From CAZYPU01 sp964649665 (GTDB lineage Bacteria; Omnitrophota; Gorgyraeia; JABMRN01; RBG-13-46-9), in the NCBI GenBank assembly GCA_964649665.1, contig CAZYPU010000006.1, forward strand, positions 1 through 39,488: a DNA stretch of 39,488 nucleotides. The letters run 5' to 3'. The notes below the pieces were generated by a model, which was not told the DNA's origin, did not search any database, and saw only the letters and a program-made list of their open reading frames with translations. Positions 23,345-31,671 of the stretch are shown here, piece after piece; position 1 is the stretch's first letter; each line of letters opens with the position of its first letter. Both the position numbers and the translations under genes were made by a program.

Positions 23345-25102
23345 ATGATACCGAACGAAGTAATAGACAAAATTCTTGACAGGGTGGACATTGTTGAGAT
23401 CATATCCGGCCACCTTCCGCTTAAAAAAGCCGGGCAGAATTTCAAGACGCGCTGCCCGTTTCACCAGGAAAAGACCCCTTCATTCATGGTCAATCCGGCT
23501 AAGCAGATATTCCATTGTTTCGGATGCGGTACGGGCGGTAACGCAATCAGCTTTCTGATGAAGTACGAAAAGATGGATTTTATCGAAGCGATAACGACAC
23601 TGGCGGACAAAGCGAGTATTCCGCTGCCGCGGCAAGGGTCCCCCGACAGGCAAAAAACCTCCTTTGCCGAGAAACTGTACGAGATCAACGGTCTGGCATG
23701 CGGTTTTTTTCAGGAAAACCTTGCCGGTGACGCCGGAAGGGAAGCGCGCAGGTATTTCGTTCAAAGGGGCCTTAACGAAAGAACGATAAAAGATTTCCAG
23801 TTGGGCTTCGCGCAGGATTCATGGCAGGCCCTCATAAATTATTTTAAGGCAAAGAATATCGGCGAGGATATACTGGAGAAGGCGGGTCTTGTCCTGCGCC
23901 ATGAAACTAACCGAAACTTCTATGACCGCTTCCGCGGCCGGATAATCTTCCCTATTTTCGGCCTGAGGAAGAGGGTTCTGGGTTTTGGCTCGCGCGCACT
24001 CGGCGAAACAATGCCGAAATACATAAACTCGCCGGAGACGCACATCTACAGTAAGGGAAAACATTTATACGGCCTGAACTTCGCGAAAGACCATATCAGA
24101 AAGCAGGACTACGCCGTTATCGCAGAAGGCTATTTCGACTTTATCCTGCCTTTTCAGAACGGTATAAAAAACATCGTAGCCACTCTCGGCACGGCTCTGA
24201 CACCCGAGCAGATCGGCGCGATCAGTCGATTTACGAAAAATGTCATAATAATCTACGATTCCGATACCGCGGGCGAAGCCGCTACGCTAAGGGGGCTGGA
24301 TCTTTTGATCGGAGAGGACATGAATGTGCGCATAGCCGTGTTGCCTAAAGGAAACGATCCGGACAGTTTCGTAAGGAAAGAGGGCCCCGGCGGCCTCACG
24401 AGGGTGCTGAAAGAATCCAGGGACCTTTTTGACTATAAGCTCGGCACGCTTACGGCGAAATTTAAAAAGTTCGAACCGCGCGGCACGGCGAGAATTGTAG
24501 GGGAGATGCTTCCGACGCTTGCCAGGATAAAAAACGCCGTTTTAAAGTCCGGCTACCTGAAGAAGATGTCCGAGGAGCTGTCCGTAGACGAGGCGTCGAT
24601 AAGGGCCGAGCTCGGAAAGGTAAAGCCGGAATATGCGGGCGCGAAAAATTCATCTTACGCCGCCGGGAACGAGCCGCAGGCTCCCCAGCTTCTGAGATGC
24701 GCCGAGATGACGCTCCTTGCCATTGCGCTTGAAGACCCAAAGCTGGCTGCGACGATCCGGGAAAAACTTGGCTTCGAGAAATTCAAGAGCAAAGCTATCG
24801 CCGGAGTGCTTGAGAAAATAGTCGGGCTCCAAAAAAACGGTGAAAAAGTAATTCCCTCGCATCTGATAAGCTGTTTCGAAGACGGGAAAACAGAAGAAAT
24901 CATAACAAGGGCCCTCTCTATTGCCCCGACAATACAGGACCGCGATAAAGGATTAAGGGAATGCTTCCGGCATATCCTCGACGAGAACGTAAAGGAAGCC
25001 GCAAGGAACAATCCGGACATGTACGAGGTAAAAAGACTTATCGACGAACACAGGAATATGCTGAAGAAGATCGCCCCGGAAGTAACGGTTAAAAAAGTAT
25101 GA
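23345..25102 (+). CDS. dnaG: DNA primase
   Basis: DnaG makes the RNA primers for replication. The 585-residue protein has an N-terminal zinc-binding domain (ligands C37, H40, C58, C61; CPFH and CFGC) and a catalytic core. The TOPRIM fold shows EGYFDFILPF and the metal aspartates IIIYDSDTAGEAA. A C-terminal helicase-interaction region completes a normal full length. The ribosome binding site AAAGGA precedes the ATG. It overlaps rpoD by 4 bp, the classical primase-sigma arrangement. Confidence 0.97.
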   Translation: MIPNEVIDKILDRVDIVEIISGHLPLKKAGQNFKTRCPFHQEKTPSFMVNPAKQIFHCFGCGTGGNAISFLMKYEKMDFIEAITTLADKASIPLPRQGSPDRQKTSFAEKLYEINGLACGFFQENLAGDAGREARRYFVQRGLNERTIKDFQLGFAQDSWQALINYFKAKNIGEDILEKAGLVLRHETNRNFYDRFRGRIIFPIFGLRKRVLGFGSRALGETMPKYINSPETHIYSKGKHLYGLNFAKDHIRKQDYAVIAEGYFDFILPFQNGIKNIVATLGTALTPEQIGAISRFTKNVIIIYDSDTAGEAATLRGLDLLIGEDMNVRIAVLPKGNDPDSFVRKEGPGGLTRVLKESRDLFDYKLGTLTAKFKKFEPRGTARIVGEMLPTLARIKNAVLKSGYLKKMSEELSVDEASIRAELGKVKPEYAGAKNSSYAAGNEPQAPQLLRCAEMTLLAIALEDPKLAATIREKLGFEKFKSKAIAGVLEKIVGLQKNGEKVIPSHLISCFEDGKTEEIITRALSIAPTIQDRDKGLRECFRHILDENVKEAARNNPDMYEVKRLIDEHRNMLKKIAPEVTVKKV

Positions 25103-26709
25103 ACGCAAGAAGAAAAAAAGGAAAAGCCAGAAAACGAAGGCAGCCCAGGAGAAGGGTAAAGAAGCTGAAAAAGGCCGCAAAATTAAAGGTCATCGAGAGG
25201 CTCGTCGCCCTGGGCAAAGAAAAAGGATGTATAACCTACGAAGAAGTAAACAGCATTCTTCCGGACGAGATGTTTTCTTCCGGGGAAATCGATGAGGTCA
25301 TGGATGCCCTCGACAAGGAAGACATCGTCCTGATCGACAAGAAAAAAGAAGAGTACTTGCTTCCGCACACAGCCCGCCCTAAAAAAGAGGCTCCGAAAGA
25401 GGACGACAGTCCGCCGCGTATTGCGCAGGCCGACGACCCTGTAAAAATGTATCTGAAACAAATGGGGCAGATACCGCTTCTCACAAGGGAGCAGGAAATA
25501 GCCCTTGCCATAATGATCAAGGAGGCGGAGGATTTATTCAGAAAAAATGTTTTATGGACGACAATCGCCAAAAAAATCGTCATAGACGTTCTCGAAGGCA
25601 CCCTTATCAACGACGTCGCGCTGGACGAGGTCATCGACATAGACCCGGAGATGAAAGAACGCGTGGCGAAAAAAAGGACGCTGCGGCTTCTCAAGAAGCT
25701 TAAAAAGGCAAAGTCAAAAGTGAGAGTCGTAAATGTACTTCTGGATATGAAGCTTGCGATCTCAGTGATAGAGCGGATTTCGAAGGTAACCGGGGAATTT
25801 ATCGAGAAAGGCGATTCGATAGAAAGAGAAATACGCAGGCAGAAGAAGCGGAGAAAGAAAAAAAGATCCGCCTTAAAAAGGAAGGTTGGAAAGCTTGCCC
25901 TGGAACTCGGCGACAGATGGGACAGCATCAGGAAGCAGTACCGCCTTACGAAGATCAAAGAAACAAATTTTAATAAAGCCAAGAGGCAGCTTGTCGCGGC
26001 GAACCTCAGGCTTGTTGTAAGCATCGCGAAAAAATATACAAACAGGGGCCTTTCTTTCCTGGACCTTATCCAGGAGGGCAATATCGGCCTGATGAAAGCG
26101 GTCGATAAGTTTGAGTATAAGCGTGGCTATAAGTTTTCAACCTACGCTACGTGGTGGATCAGGCAGGCCATTACCCGTTCCATAGCCGACCAATCACGCA
26201 CGATAAGGATACCGGTGCACATGACCGAAACGATTAATAAACTGATCCGCGTTTCAAGATCTCTTGTTCAGGAAACGGGGAGGGAGCCCACGCCCGAGGA
26301 GCTTGCCCACGGCATGCGTATACCCGTTGGCAAGGTAAGGGCCGTCCTGAAGATCGCGCAGGAGCCCATAAGCCTCCAGACGCCGATAGGTGACGAAGGC
26401 GATACCCATTTCGGTGACTTCATCGAGGACAAGCGCGCAGTTTCACCGGCCAACGCTACGGCCTACGCGATGCTCAAGGAACAGATGGGCGGTGTGCTGG
26501 ACACCCTTACGGAAAGAGAAAAGAAAGTTTTAAGGCTGAGATTCGGAATAGGTGACGGATACCCCAGGACGCTCGAGGAGGTAGGGGCCATATTTAACGT
26601 AACGAGAGAAAGGGTAAGGCAGATCGAGGCCAAGGCCCTGAAGAAACTGAGGCACCCCACCCGGGCGAGAAAGTTAAAAAATTTCTTAAGCGTCGGCTCA
26701 GGCCAGTAA
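25099..26709 (+). CDS. rpoD: RNA polymerase primary sigma factor (sigma70)
   Basis: RpoD directs RNA polymerase to housekeeping promoters of the -35/-10 kind seen in this window. The 536-residue protein has region 1.1 (~30-80), region 1.2 (DDPVKMYLKQMGQIPLL) and region 2 (KYTNRGLSFLDLIQEGNIG...FSTYATWWIRQAITRSI). It also has region 3 and region 4 (LTEREKKVLRLRFGIGD...VTRERVRQIEAKALKKLR). Before region 1.1 there is an Arg/Lys-rich N-terminus of about 30 residues (RRKKGKARKRRQPRRRVKK). A basic stretch (RRQKKRRKKKRSALKRK) replaces part of the non-conserved spacer. Confidence 0.97.
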   Translation: MNARRKKGKARKRRQPRRRVKKLKKAAKLKVIERLVALGKEKGCITYEEVNSILPDEMFSSGEIDEVMDALDKEDIVLIDKKKEEYLLPHTARPKKEAPKEDDSPPRIAQADDPVKMYLKQMGQIPLLTREQEIALAIMIKEAEDLFRKNVLWTTIAKKIVIDVLEGTLINDVALDEVIDIDPEMKERVAKKRTLRLLKKLKKAKSKVRVVNVLLDMKLAISVIERISKVTGEFIEKGDSIEREIRRQKKRRKKKRSALKRKVGKLALELGDRWDSIRKQYRLTKIKETNFNKAKRQLVAANLRLVVSIAKKYTNRGLSFLDLIQEGNIGLMKAVDKFEYKRGYKFSTYATWWIRQAITRSIADQSRTIRIPVHMTETINKLIRVSRSLVQETGREPTPEELAHGMRIPVGKVRAVLKIAQEPISLQTPIGDEGDTHFGDFIEDKRAVSPANATAYAMLKEQMGGVLDTLTEREKKVLRLRFGIGDGYPRTLEEVGAIFNVTRERVRQIEAKALKKLRHPTRARKLKNFLSVGSGQ

Positions 26710-26710
26710 T

Positions 26711-27301
26711 ATGCACCCGAACAGCAAATTACTTTTTGAAAAATACGCAAAGCCGTTATTTAAAAGCCATATGAGGGTGCTCGAGCTCGGGCCCGACAGG
26801 TGCCCTTCAACCAATAGGCAAACGATAATAGACGATACCCTTAAGTGGGAAACGCTGGATATCGTTCCTTCGCCCGACTTAACCTATGTTGCTGAGAGTG
26901 AATACAACTTTCCCGTACCCGAGGATACGTTTGACATCGTACTTTCCTCCCAGGTTATAGAGCATGTAAAAAAAATATGGGTCTGGGTCAAAGAACTGGC
27001 CCGCGTATGCAAAAAGGGCGGGCATGTTATTACGATATGCCCGGTCAGCTGGTACCACCATGAATTCCCGGTGGATTGCTGGCGAATTTATTCCGAAGGG
27101 ATGAGGGTACTTTACGAAGAGGCCGGCCTTGGCGTAGAGCTTTGCAGGACCGAGACGCTGGAGGTGCCCGGCTATAAACGCGTGATACCCGGAAAATCGT
27201 ACAAGCCGGGAAAAGGAAATTTTAAACTGTTAGCAAGGAAGCTTTTGGGCCGCCGGATTATCTGCGCCTTTGATACCATCGCTATCGGTGTGAAACCTTA
27301 A
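26711..27301 (+). CDS. SAM-dependent methyltransferase (type 11 family)
   Basis: The 196-residue product shows class I methyltransferase motifs: VLELGPDRC (motif I), a DIV acidic loop, VPEDTFDIVLSSQVIEHV (motif IV/post) and ELARVCKKGGHVITICPVSW. Such small type-11 enzymes often sit in glycan clusters. The substrate is unknown. It starts one base after rpoD and has no clear ribosome binding site, so it is probably translated by coupling to rpoD. Confidence 0.82.
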   Translation: MHPNSKLLFEKYAKPLFKSHMRVLELGPDRCPSTNRQTIIDDTLKWETLDIVPSPDLTYVAESEYNFPVPEDTFDIVLSSQVIEHVKKIWVWVKELARVCKKGGHVITICPVSWYHHEFPVDCWRIYSEGMRVLYEEAGLGVELCRTETLEVPGYKRVIPGKSYKPGKGNFKLLARKLLGRRIICAFDTIAIGVKP

Positions 27302-27322
27302 GCCATAAGCGGGAGGGCAAAA

Positions 27323-27748
27323 ATGAAAGCCATAGTAGTAAGTTCGTGCGCGATATTATTATTTTCCGTTTTGTTCTGCGCATCTGCGCATTGCGAGCCG
27401 ATAGGAGCCGAAGGACTCGTAGACCGCTTTTACGAAGCAACCGAAGTTCAGCGGAACGAAATAAGGGGCCTTTGTATAGGTGAAGACATAATCGCCGGCG
27501 GCATTATAAGCAATGTCGAAGATTCCAGTTTTTTCAACACCAATGATAACGTGCGGGAAAACTATTTTATGGTAAAGACACTGGTTCAGAATACCGCATC
27601 CGGAAATCCCTATGAGGCGGTATTTTTTTGCAAGGATGTAAACGCGGTTAAAGGCCTCAACAAGGGCGAGAGAATAGAAAAGTACGGCAGACTGCTTAAG
27701 ATTGTCGACAGGGGCCTTTGGATTTACCTATGGATAGAGGTGGAGTAA
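27323..27748 (+). CDS. Exported small protein, possible OB fold
   Basis: The 141-residue product has a signal peptide (residues ~1-24, SAHC|EP) and a beta-rich mature part that vaguely resembles the tRNA_anti-like OB-fold exported proteins. This is seen in IAGGIISNVEDSS, MVKTLVQNT, a charged loop and RIEKYGRLLKIVDRGLWIYL. A good ribosome binding site (GGGAGGG) precedes the ATG. Function is unknown. Confidence 0.7.
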   Translation: MKAIVVSSCAILLFSVLFCASAHCEPIGAEGLVDRFYEATEVQRNEIRGLCIGEDIIAGGIISNVEDSSFFNTNDNVRENYFMVKTLVQNTASGNPYEAVFFCKDVNAVKGLNKGERIEKYGRLLKIVDRGLWIYLWIEVE

Positions 27749-27764
27749 GCAACCGGATTTACTT

Positions 27765-27821
27765 TTCGCCGGCCCGCCTTAGGATGACCGGCGAAGGATT
27801 CGATTCCACGGCCGAATCCTT
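27765..27821. repeat. Two adjacent hairpins in an intergenic interval
   Basis: TTCGCCGG/CCGGCGAA (27765-27772, 27788-27795) and AAGGATTCG/CGAATCCTT (27794-27802, 27813-27821) form two stems sharing two bases. The remaining sequence up to 27944 shows no gene. A T-run is missing after the second stem, so terminator function is uncertain. Confidence 0.45.
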
Positions 27822-27944
27822 TAACGAAATAGGTCATGGCTGTAAGGTCGCGGAGCTTCACCGGCTATGAAAAAATTGATAATCGCTCCGCCTGCGGCAT
27901 TCCTTGAGAAACTAGCGCCGAATTTATAAGAAGGGGGTGTTTTT

Positions 27945-28265
27945 ATGCGGTATGTTTTGGTATTATGTTTCCTTGTTATTTTTGGCGCGATTGCCGCGGC
28001 CCGGCCCGAGACAAAGGATGGATTTAAACCTGCGCCCGAGGGGGACGAGAGGCGGGAACTCCGGAAAGAGGATATCGTGAAGCAGGCCCGCATCGGCATG
28101 ACGAAAAAGGATTTGTATAAGCTTTTCGGCAAGTATTACAGGACGGGTTATCGCCGGGAGGGTGAGGAGGAATGGATTACTTTCAGCGACCGCAAGCGCA
28201 GCGCGCCCGGCGGAATCACTTTTTATCTGCAAAAAGGAAAGGTAAAATCATGGGAGAGAAAATGA
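27945..28265 (+). CDS. Exported small protein with a BamE/SmpA-like domain
   Basis: The 106-residue product has a signal peptide (1-19, GAIAA), a charged linker and a segment reading QARIGMTKKDLYKLFGKYYRTGYRREGEEEWITF. This follows the SmpA/OmlA (BamE) pattern of I-x-x-GMTKxEV-x-x-LG...W. BamE assists outer-membrane protein assembly. This homology is suggestive, and the protein lacks a lipobox. It overlaps the next gene by 4 bp. Confidence 0.65.
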   Translation: MRYVLVLCFLVIFGAIAAARPETKDGFKPAPEGDERRELRKEDIVKQARIGMTKKDLYKLFGKYYRTGYRREGEEEWITFSDRKRSAPGGITFYLQKGKVKSWERK

Positions 28266-28537
28266 AAAAATTATCGTTTTTTATATTGGCTTTTACGCTT
28301 ATAACGGCGAGCGCGTGTTTCGCGGGCGAAAAAGGAAACGCCGCCCCGGACGAACAGGCAGAAGAAGCAAAACCGCTGGATCCGGGCGAACCCACGCCGG
28401 AAGAAAAAAGTCAGATGGATAGGGAAGTGAAAGAGGGGCGCTTTGAGGAAAGCGGGTTTGACGAAGCCTGCGCCGATGACGATAGCACAGAGGAGATTGC
28501 GGGGGATGATTCGGAAGCGCGATGGGAGTTCAACTAA
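28262..28537 (+). CDS. Small exported very acidic protein
   Basis: The 91-residue product has a signal peptide (MKKLSFFILAFTLITASACFA) and a mature part dominated by Glu and Asp (EPTPEEKSQMDREVKEG, ADDDSTEEIAGDDSEA). It starts in an ATGA overlap with the BamE-like gene, which favours the ATG at 28262 over one at 28250. The sequence SAC could be a poor lipobox. It converges on the minus-strand gene 15 bp away. Function is unknown. Confidence 0.65.
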   Translation: MKKLSFFILAFTLITASACFAGEKGNAAPDEQAEEAKPLDPGEPTPEEKSQMDREVKEGRFEESGFDEACADDDSTEEIAGDDSEARWEFN

Positions 28538-28552
28538 AGCAACCGGTAGTTT

Positions 28553-29830
28553 TCAGGCAGTGTTTTTCCCGTAGGAGGAGAAGAGCGCGTAGGCCAGAAA
28601 AAGCGTCCCCGCCGCTATATTTATACCGCGGAATTTATTTACGACCGGTATGAAATTAGTGATATCTGTCCCGACCATACAGCCCAATATAAAAAAAGCG
28701 CCTAACGCAAAATACAGCGCTTTCTTTTTTTCACTGTTTAACGTAAAAAGAAGCGCGACGCCGAAGGGGATTATTAGATTAATAAAATGGGCCACCCAGG
28801 TAATCGGCGAAAAAAGAAGAGATATCATAATGAGCGCCGAAACTTCCACGTACCTGTATTTTTTTTCGCCATTCCGTTTTAAGGACTTTCGAAAGAGTGC
28901 CGCCGCTGCGTACAGGGGCAGCGTTAATACCGCGCCCAGCAAATAAAACAAATCCTTAACCGAGATCAATTCTTTCAGGGTCCCATTTCGGAGAAGCAAA
29001 TTCCCTATAAAATATGTTATGGATTGATTTTTGTAATTTAAAAGCTGGGAGGGCACCGACATCTTCAGGATTCCGGCCCAGTCTTTTAACAGCGTCGGTG
29101 CTTTACCGAATCCCATCACGGCCGCCGGCGCGGCCAAAAAAACGGCGAACGCCGCAACTGTCGATAGAACCAGCTTTTTTTTGCCGGTAAGCAGGAAATA
29201 AAAAAGCATCGGGGCAAAAAAAGGCTTGAACTGCAGTATCAGCGCAAGTATTATTCCGGAGACGAGTTCCCTGCCGCGGACATAAGCCATCAAGAAAAAC
29301 ACAAAAAAAAGCGCGATCAAAACGTCTATTTGGCCGATCGCCAGATCCATAAGGTAAAATCTCATAGACACGATAGCCGCGGCCCACAAAATAATATATC
29401 GCTCGGTATGTGAAACGGTAAAATCAGCGGAAAACTGATTTACCAGGAGCAACAATGCCGATAACATCGCGGCGTTTAAAATTGCGTACCATACATGGAG
29501 TGCGATGCGCGGAGAAGGTATTGAGCCGAGGGGGGCCATGATAAGCGCTCCGAAGGGGCTATACCTGAAATGGTAGAATTTTTCGGACTTGTTATAAACC
29601 GGGTATTCACCGGAAAGGGCATCCGAGGGGGCGGCGCTTTCGTCAATTTCATAGCGCATGTTGCGCGCCGCGGTCCAGAAGACATTGAAGTCGCACCCGC
29701 ATATCCAACGTTTTTTATCGGGATCTTTATTGTACGTGAGCCTATTGTGGTAATAGAGGTCGGATGCGATCGAGACTATGATGAACGCAGCCAAAAACAC
29801 AGCAGCGCTCGTAAATAATTTCCTAAGCAT
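28553..29830 (-). CDS. GT87-like membrane glycosyltransferase (DUF2029)
   Basis: The 425-residue protein has about ten membrane helices. Near the N-terminus it carries the loop CDFNVFWTAARNM with the acidic residue expected as catalytic base in GT-C fold enzymes of the PimE/GT87 (DUF2029) group. Further family-like features are FHFRYSPFGALIMAPLG and GQIDVLIALFF...QFKPFFAPM. These enzymes transfer sugars from polyprenyl-phosphate donors on the outer face of the membrane. The acceptor is unknown. It is the only minus-strand gene recognised. Its ATG is directly next to a -10 element with no ribosome binding site. Confidence 0.82.
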   Translation of the reverse strand: MLRKLFTSAAVFLAAFIIVSIASDLYYHNRLTYNKDPDKKRWICGCDFNVFWTAARNMRYEIDESAAPSDALSGEYPVYNKSEKFYHFRYSPFGALIMAPLGSIPSPRIALHVWYAILNAAMLSALLLLVNQFSADFTVSHTERYIILWAAAIVSMRFYLMDLAIGQIDVLIALFFVFFLMAYVRGRELVSGIILALILQFKPFFAPMLFYFLLTGKKKLVLSTVAAFAVFLAAPAAVMGFGKAPTLLKDWAGILKMSVPSQLLNYKNQSITYFIGNLLLRNGTLKELISVKDLFYLLGAVLTLPLYAAAALFRKSLKRNGEKKYRYVEVSALIMISLLFSPITWVAHFINLIIPFGVALLFTLNSEKKKALYFALGAFFILGCMVGTDITNFIPVVNKFRGINIAAGTLFLAYALFSSYGKNTA

Positions 29831-29836
29831 TGCCGC

Positions 29837-29864
29837 ATTGTATCATAGATTGCGCTTTTTTGAA
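29837..29864 (-). promoter_or_regulatory. Promoter of the glycosyltransferase gene, implying a leaderless mRNA
   Basis: Read on the minus strand, TTCAAA (29864-29859), 16 bp and TACAAT (29842-29837, extended TGATACAAT) precede the ATG at 29830 by only six bases. Transcription would start at or next to the A of the start codon. Confidence 0.6.
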
Positions 29865-29886
29865 ATACTATTTTACCCCGCGCGTC

Positions 29887-29915
29887 TTGACATTTCACCC
29901 TTTCTAAAGTATAGT
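29887..29915 (+). promoter_or_regulatory. Near-consensus promoter, divergent to the glycosyltransferase
   Basis: TTGACA (29887-29892), 17 bp, TATAGT (29910-29915). A second TATAAT at 29919-29924 follows. It should drive the small membrane protein, porin and phosphatase genes with a leader of about 140 nt. Confidence 0.75.
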
Positions 29916-30062
29916 TGCTATAATATACTTACGATAATACGTCCAATACATGCCGGCATATACAAAGGGTTTCTGATCATAGGCACGGTAATAATGTGTT
30001 CGGCGCCGCTGGCAATAAGCTATTTAAAAAACCCGGCATGGAAGAAATAAAAGAGATGTAAC

Positions 30063-30254
30063 ATGCAGTATTTTGTTGTTATCATTGCCCTCGCCTGCAT
30101 CCTTTTCTTTATATGGACAAGCGTAGAATACCGAAAGCGGAAAAAGAGAGAGAATAAAAGGGTGGACGGCCCGCTTTTTCGCACCGAAGAGGACCTGGAA
30201 GAATACGGCAAGTCCATGGAGCCGCCCGCGGTGGATTTTGATGATGAGGACTAA
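30063..30254 (+). CDS. Small single-pass membrane protein
   Basis: The 63-residue product has one N-terminal membrane helix (YFVVIIALACILFFIWTSV), a strongly basic juxtamembrane stretch (EYRKRKKRENKR) and an acidic C-terminal tail (VDFDDED). The positive-inside rule places the tail in the cytoplasm. It lies 15 bp before the porin gene. No family is recognised. Confidence 0.65.
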   Translation: MQYFVVIIALACILFFIWTSVEYRKRKKRENKRVDGPLFRTEEDLEEYGKSMEPPAVDFDDED

Positions 30255-30269
30255 TAAAGGAAGGGCCGA

Positions 30270-31658
30270 ATGAAAAAAATAGCGATTTATTTAGCTGTTG
30301 TGCTTTCTTTCATTTTTTTTATGAACCGGGCGCTTTTCGCCGACGAGATTTCAAGTTTAAAAGAACAGCTTAACGCGATGCAGGGGGAAATGAGAAAACA
30401 GGCGCGTATTATGGAGGAAATGCAGCGGAAAATTGAAATACTTGAAACCGAAAAAGACACCCGGGCCAAGGCGTCGCATGTAGCGGAAAAGCCGGAAAAG
30501 GGCGAAAAGCCGGCCGGAGAGGATATCCGAGTATTCTGGAAGGATGGGCTGCGCTTTGAAACGCCGGATAAGAATTTTGCCTTGAAAGCCGGCGGAAGAA
30601 TCCAGGCGGATTTCGGCTGGATGGGGGAGGATTCAGAAGTAAAGGAAAAGCTGGGCAAGCTTGAACACTCCGCGGAATTCAGACGCCTCAGGATTTACGG
30701 GAGCGGCACGTTATTCGGAAACGGCGTGTATAAGGCGCAGGTTGATTTTGCCGGAGGAGACGTTGGTTTTAGAGACGTGTATGTCGGACTTAAAAATATT
30801 CCTTTTCTTGATCTCGTCAGGGTAGGGCAATATACCGAACCGTTCAGCCTGGAGGACATGACAAGCTCAAACCACATAACGTTTCTCGAGAGGAGTCTGC
30901 CTTACGCTTTGTCCATTCATAGAAATACGGGTATAGGTTTTAATTCCGCGCAATTTGACGAAAGATTGACATTTTCATCATCCGTTTTTTACAATGCTGA
31001 CGACATTGCCGTGCCCGTATCAAACGCCATGAATTTCGCCGGACGCCTCACGGGACTTCCGTGGTATGAAAATAAAGGTGAAAAACTTCTGCACCTGGGC
31101 GCGGCATATGGGTACAGAAATTCCGCGAATGAAAACAAGACCAGCTTCAGTTACAGTTCACCGCCCGAAATACACCTTGCGCCCAATTTTGTTGATACGG
31201 GCGAGTTTCCCGGAAGATATGCTAACCTTGTGGGGCTTGAATCGGCGCTTGTCTACGGGCCGCTTTCCGTGCAGGGGGAATTTATACAGTCATTCGTAAA
31301 CCGCAAAGATTCTTCCGCACTAGGTTACTTTGAGGGATTTTATGCGTTTGCAAGCTACTTTTTAACGGGGGAGCATAGAAATTACGACAAAGTCTGGGGC
31401 GTTTTTTCCGGGGTTAAACCGCATAAGAATTTTTCACTCAAGGAAGGAACGTTTGGCGCGCTGGAACTTGCCGCGCGCTATTCCTACCTAAATCTTTGTT
31501 CAGACGATATAAGCGGGGGAGCCCTTTCGGACATAACGGCGGGGTGTAACTGGTATCTCAACCCCAACATGAAGGTAATGTTCAATTATGTGCACGCGCA
31601 TCCGAACGGCGTAGGCGACGCTGACATCATTGCGGTGCGCTGTCAGGTTTATTATTAA
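30270..31658 (+). CDS. Phosphate-selective porin O/P-like outer-membrane protein
   Basis: The 462-residue product has a signal peptide (1-24, ALFA), a ~45-residue coiled coil (EQLNAMQGEMRKQARIMEEM) and a beta-barrel of the OprO/OprP family (PF07396). The barrel begins FALKAGGRIQADFGWM, then EFRRLRIYGSGTLFGNGVYK, VGLKNIPFLDLVRVGQYTEPF and later strands ending AVRCQVYY with an aromatic C-terminus. The coiled coil is typical of trimeric porins that reach toward peptidoglycan. OprP itself is phosphate-selective; selectivity here cannot be read from sequence. Confidence 0.85.
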   Translation: MKKIAIYLAVVLSFIFFMNRALFADEISSLKEQLNAMQGEMRKQARIMEEMQRKIEILETEKDTRAKASHVAEKPEKGEKPAGEDIRVFWKDGLRFETPDKNFALKAGGRIQADFGWMGEDSEVKEKLGKLEHSAEFRRLRIYGSGTLFGNGVYKAQVDFAGGDVGFRDVYVGLKNIPFLDLVRVGQYTEPFSLEDMTSSNHITFLERSLPYALSIHRNTGIGFNSAQFDERLTFSSSVFYNADDIAVPVSNAMNFAGRLTGLPWYENKGEKLLHLGAAYGYRNSANENKTSFSYSSPPEIHLAPNFVDTGEFPGRYANLVGLESALVYGPLSVQGEFIQSFVNRKDSSALGYFEGFYAFASYFLTGEHRNYDKVWGVFSGVKPHKNFSLKEGTFGALELAARYSYLNLCSDDISGGALSDITAGCNWYLNPNMKVMFNYVHAHPNGVGDADIIAVRCQVYY

Positions 31659-31671
31659 AAAGGGGGTTACG

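Noticed and set aside
25236..26081. 281-codon minus-strand ORF opposite rpoD
   Set aside because: Shadow of a highly conserved gene on the other strand.
27867..27929. 20-codon ORF (MKKLIIAPPAAFLEKLAPNL)
   Set aside because: Too short, no ribosome binding site, lies in a hairpin-rich interval.
29778..30050. Plus-strand ORF whose tail (GFLIIGTVIMCSAPLAISYL) looks like a small membrane protein
   Set aside because: The frame has no usable start after the promoter at 29887-29915 except an ATG at 29994 giving 18 codons. Its upstream half is antisense to the glycosyltransferase. A short membrane peptide cannot be excluded.
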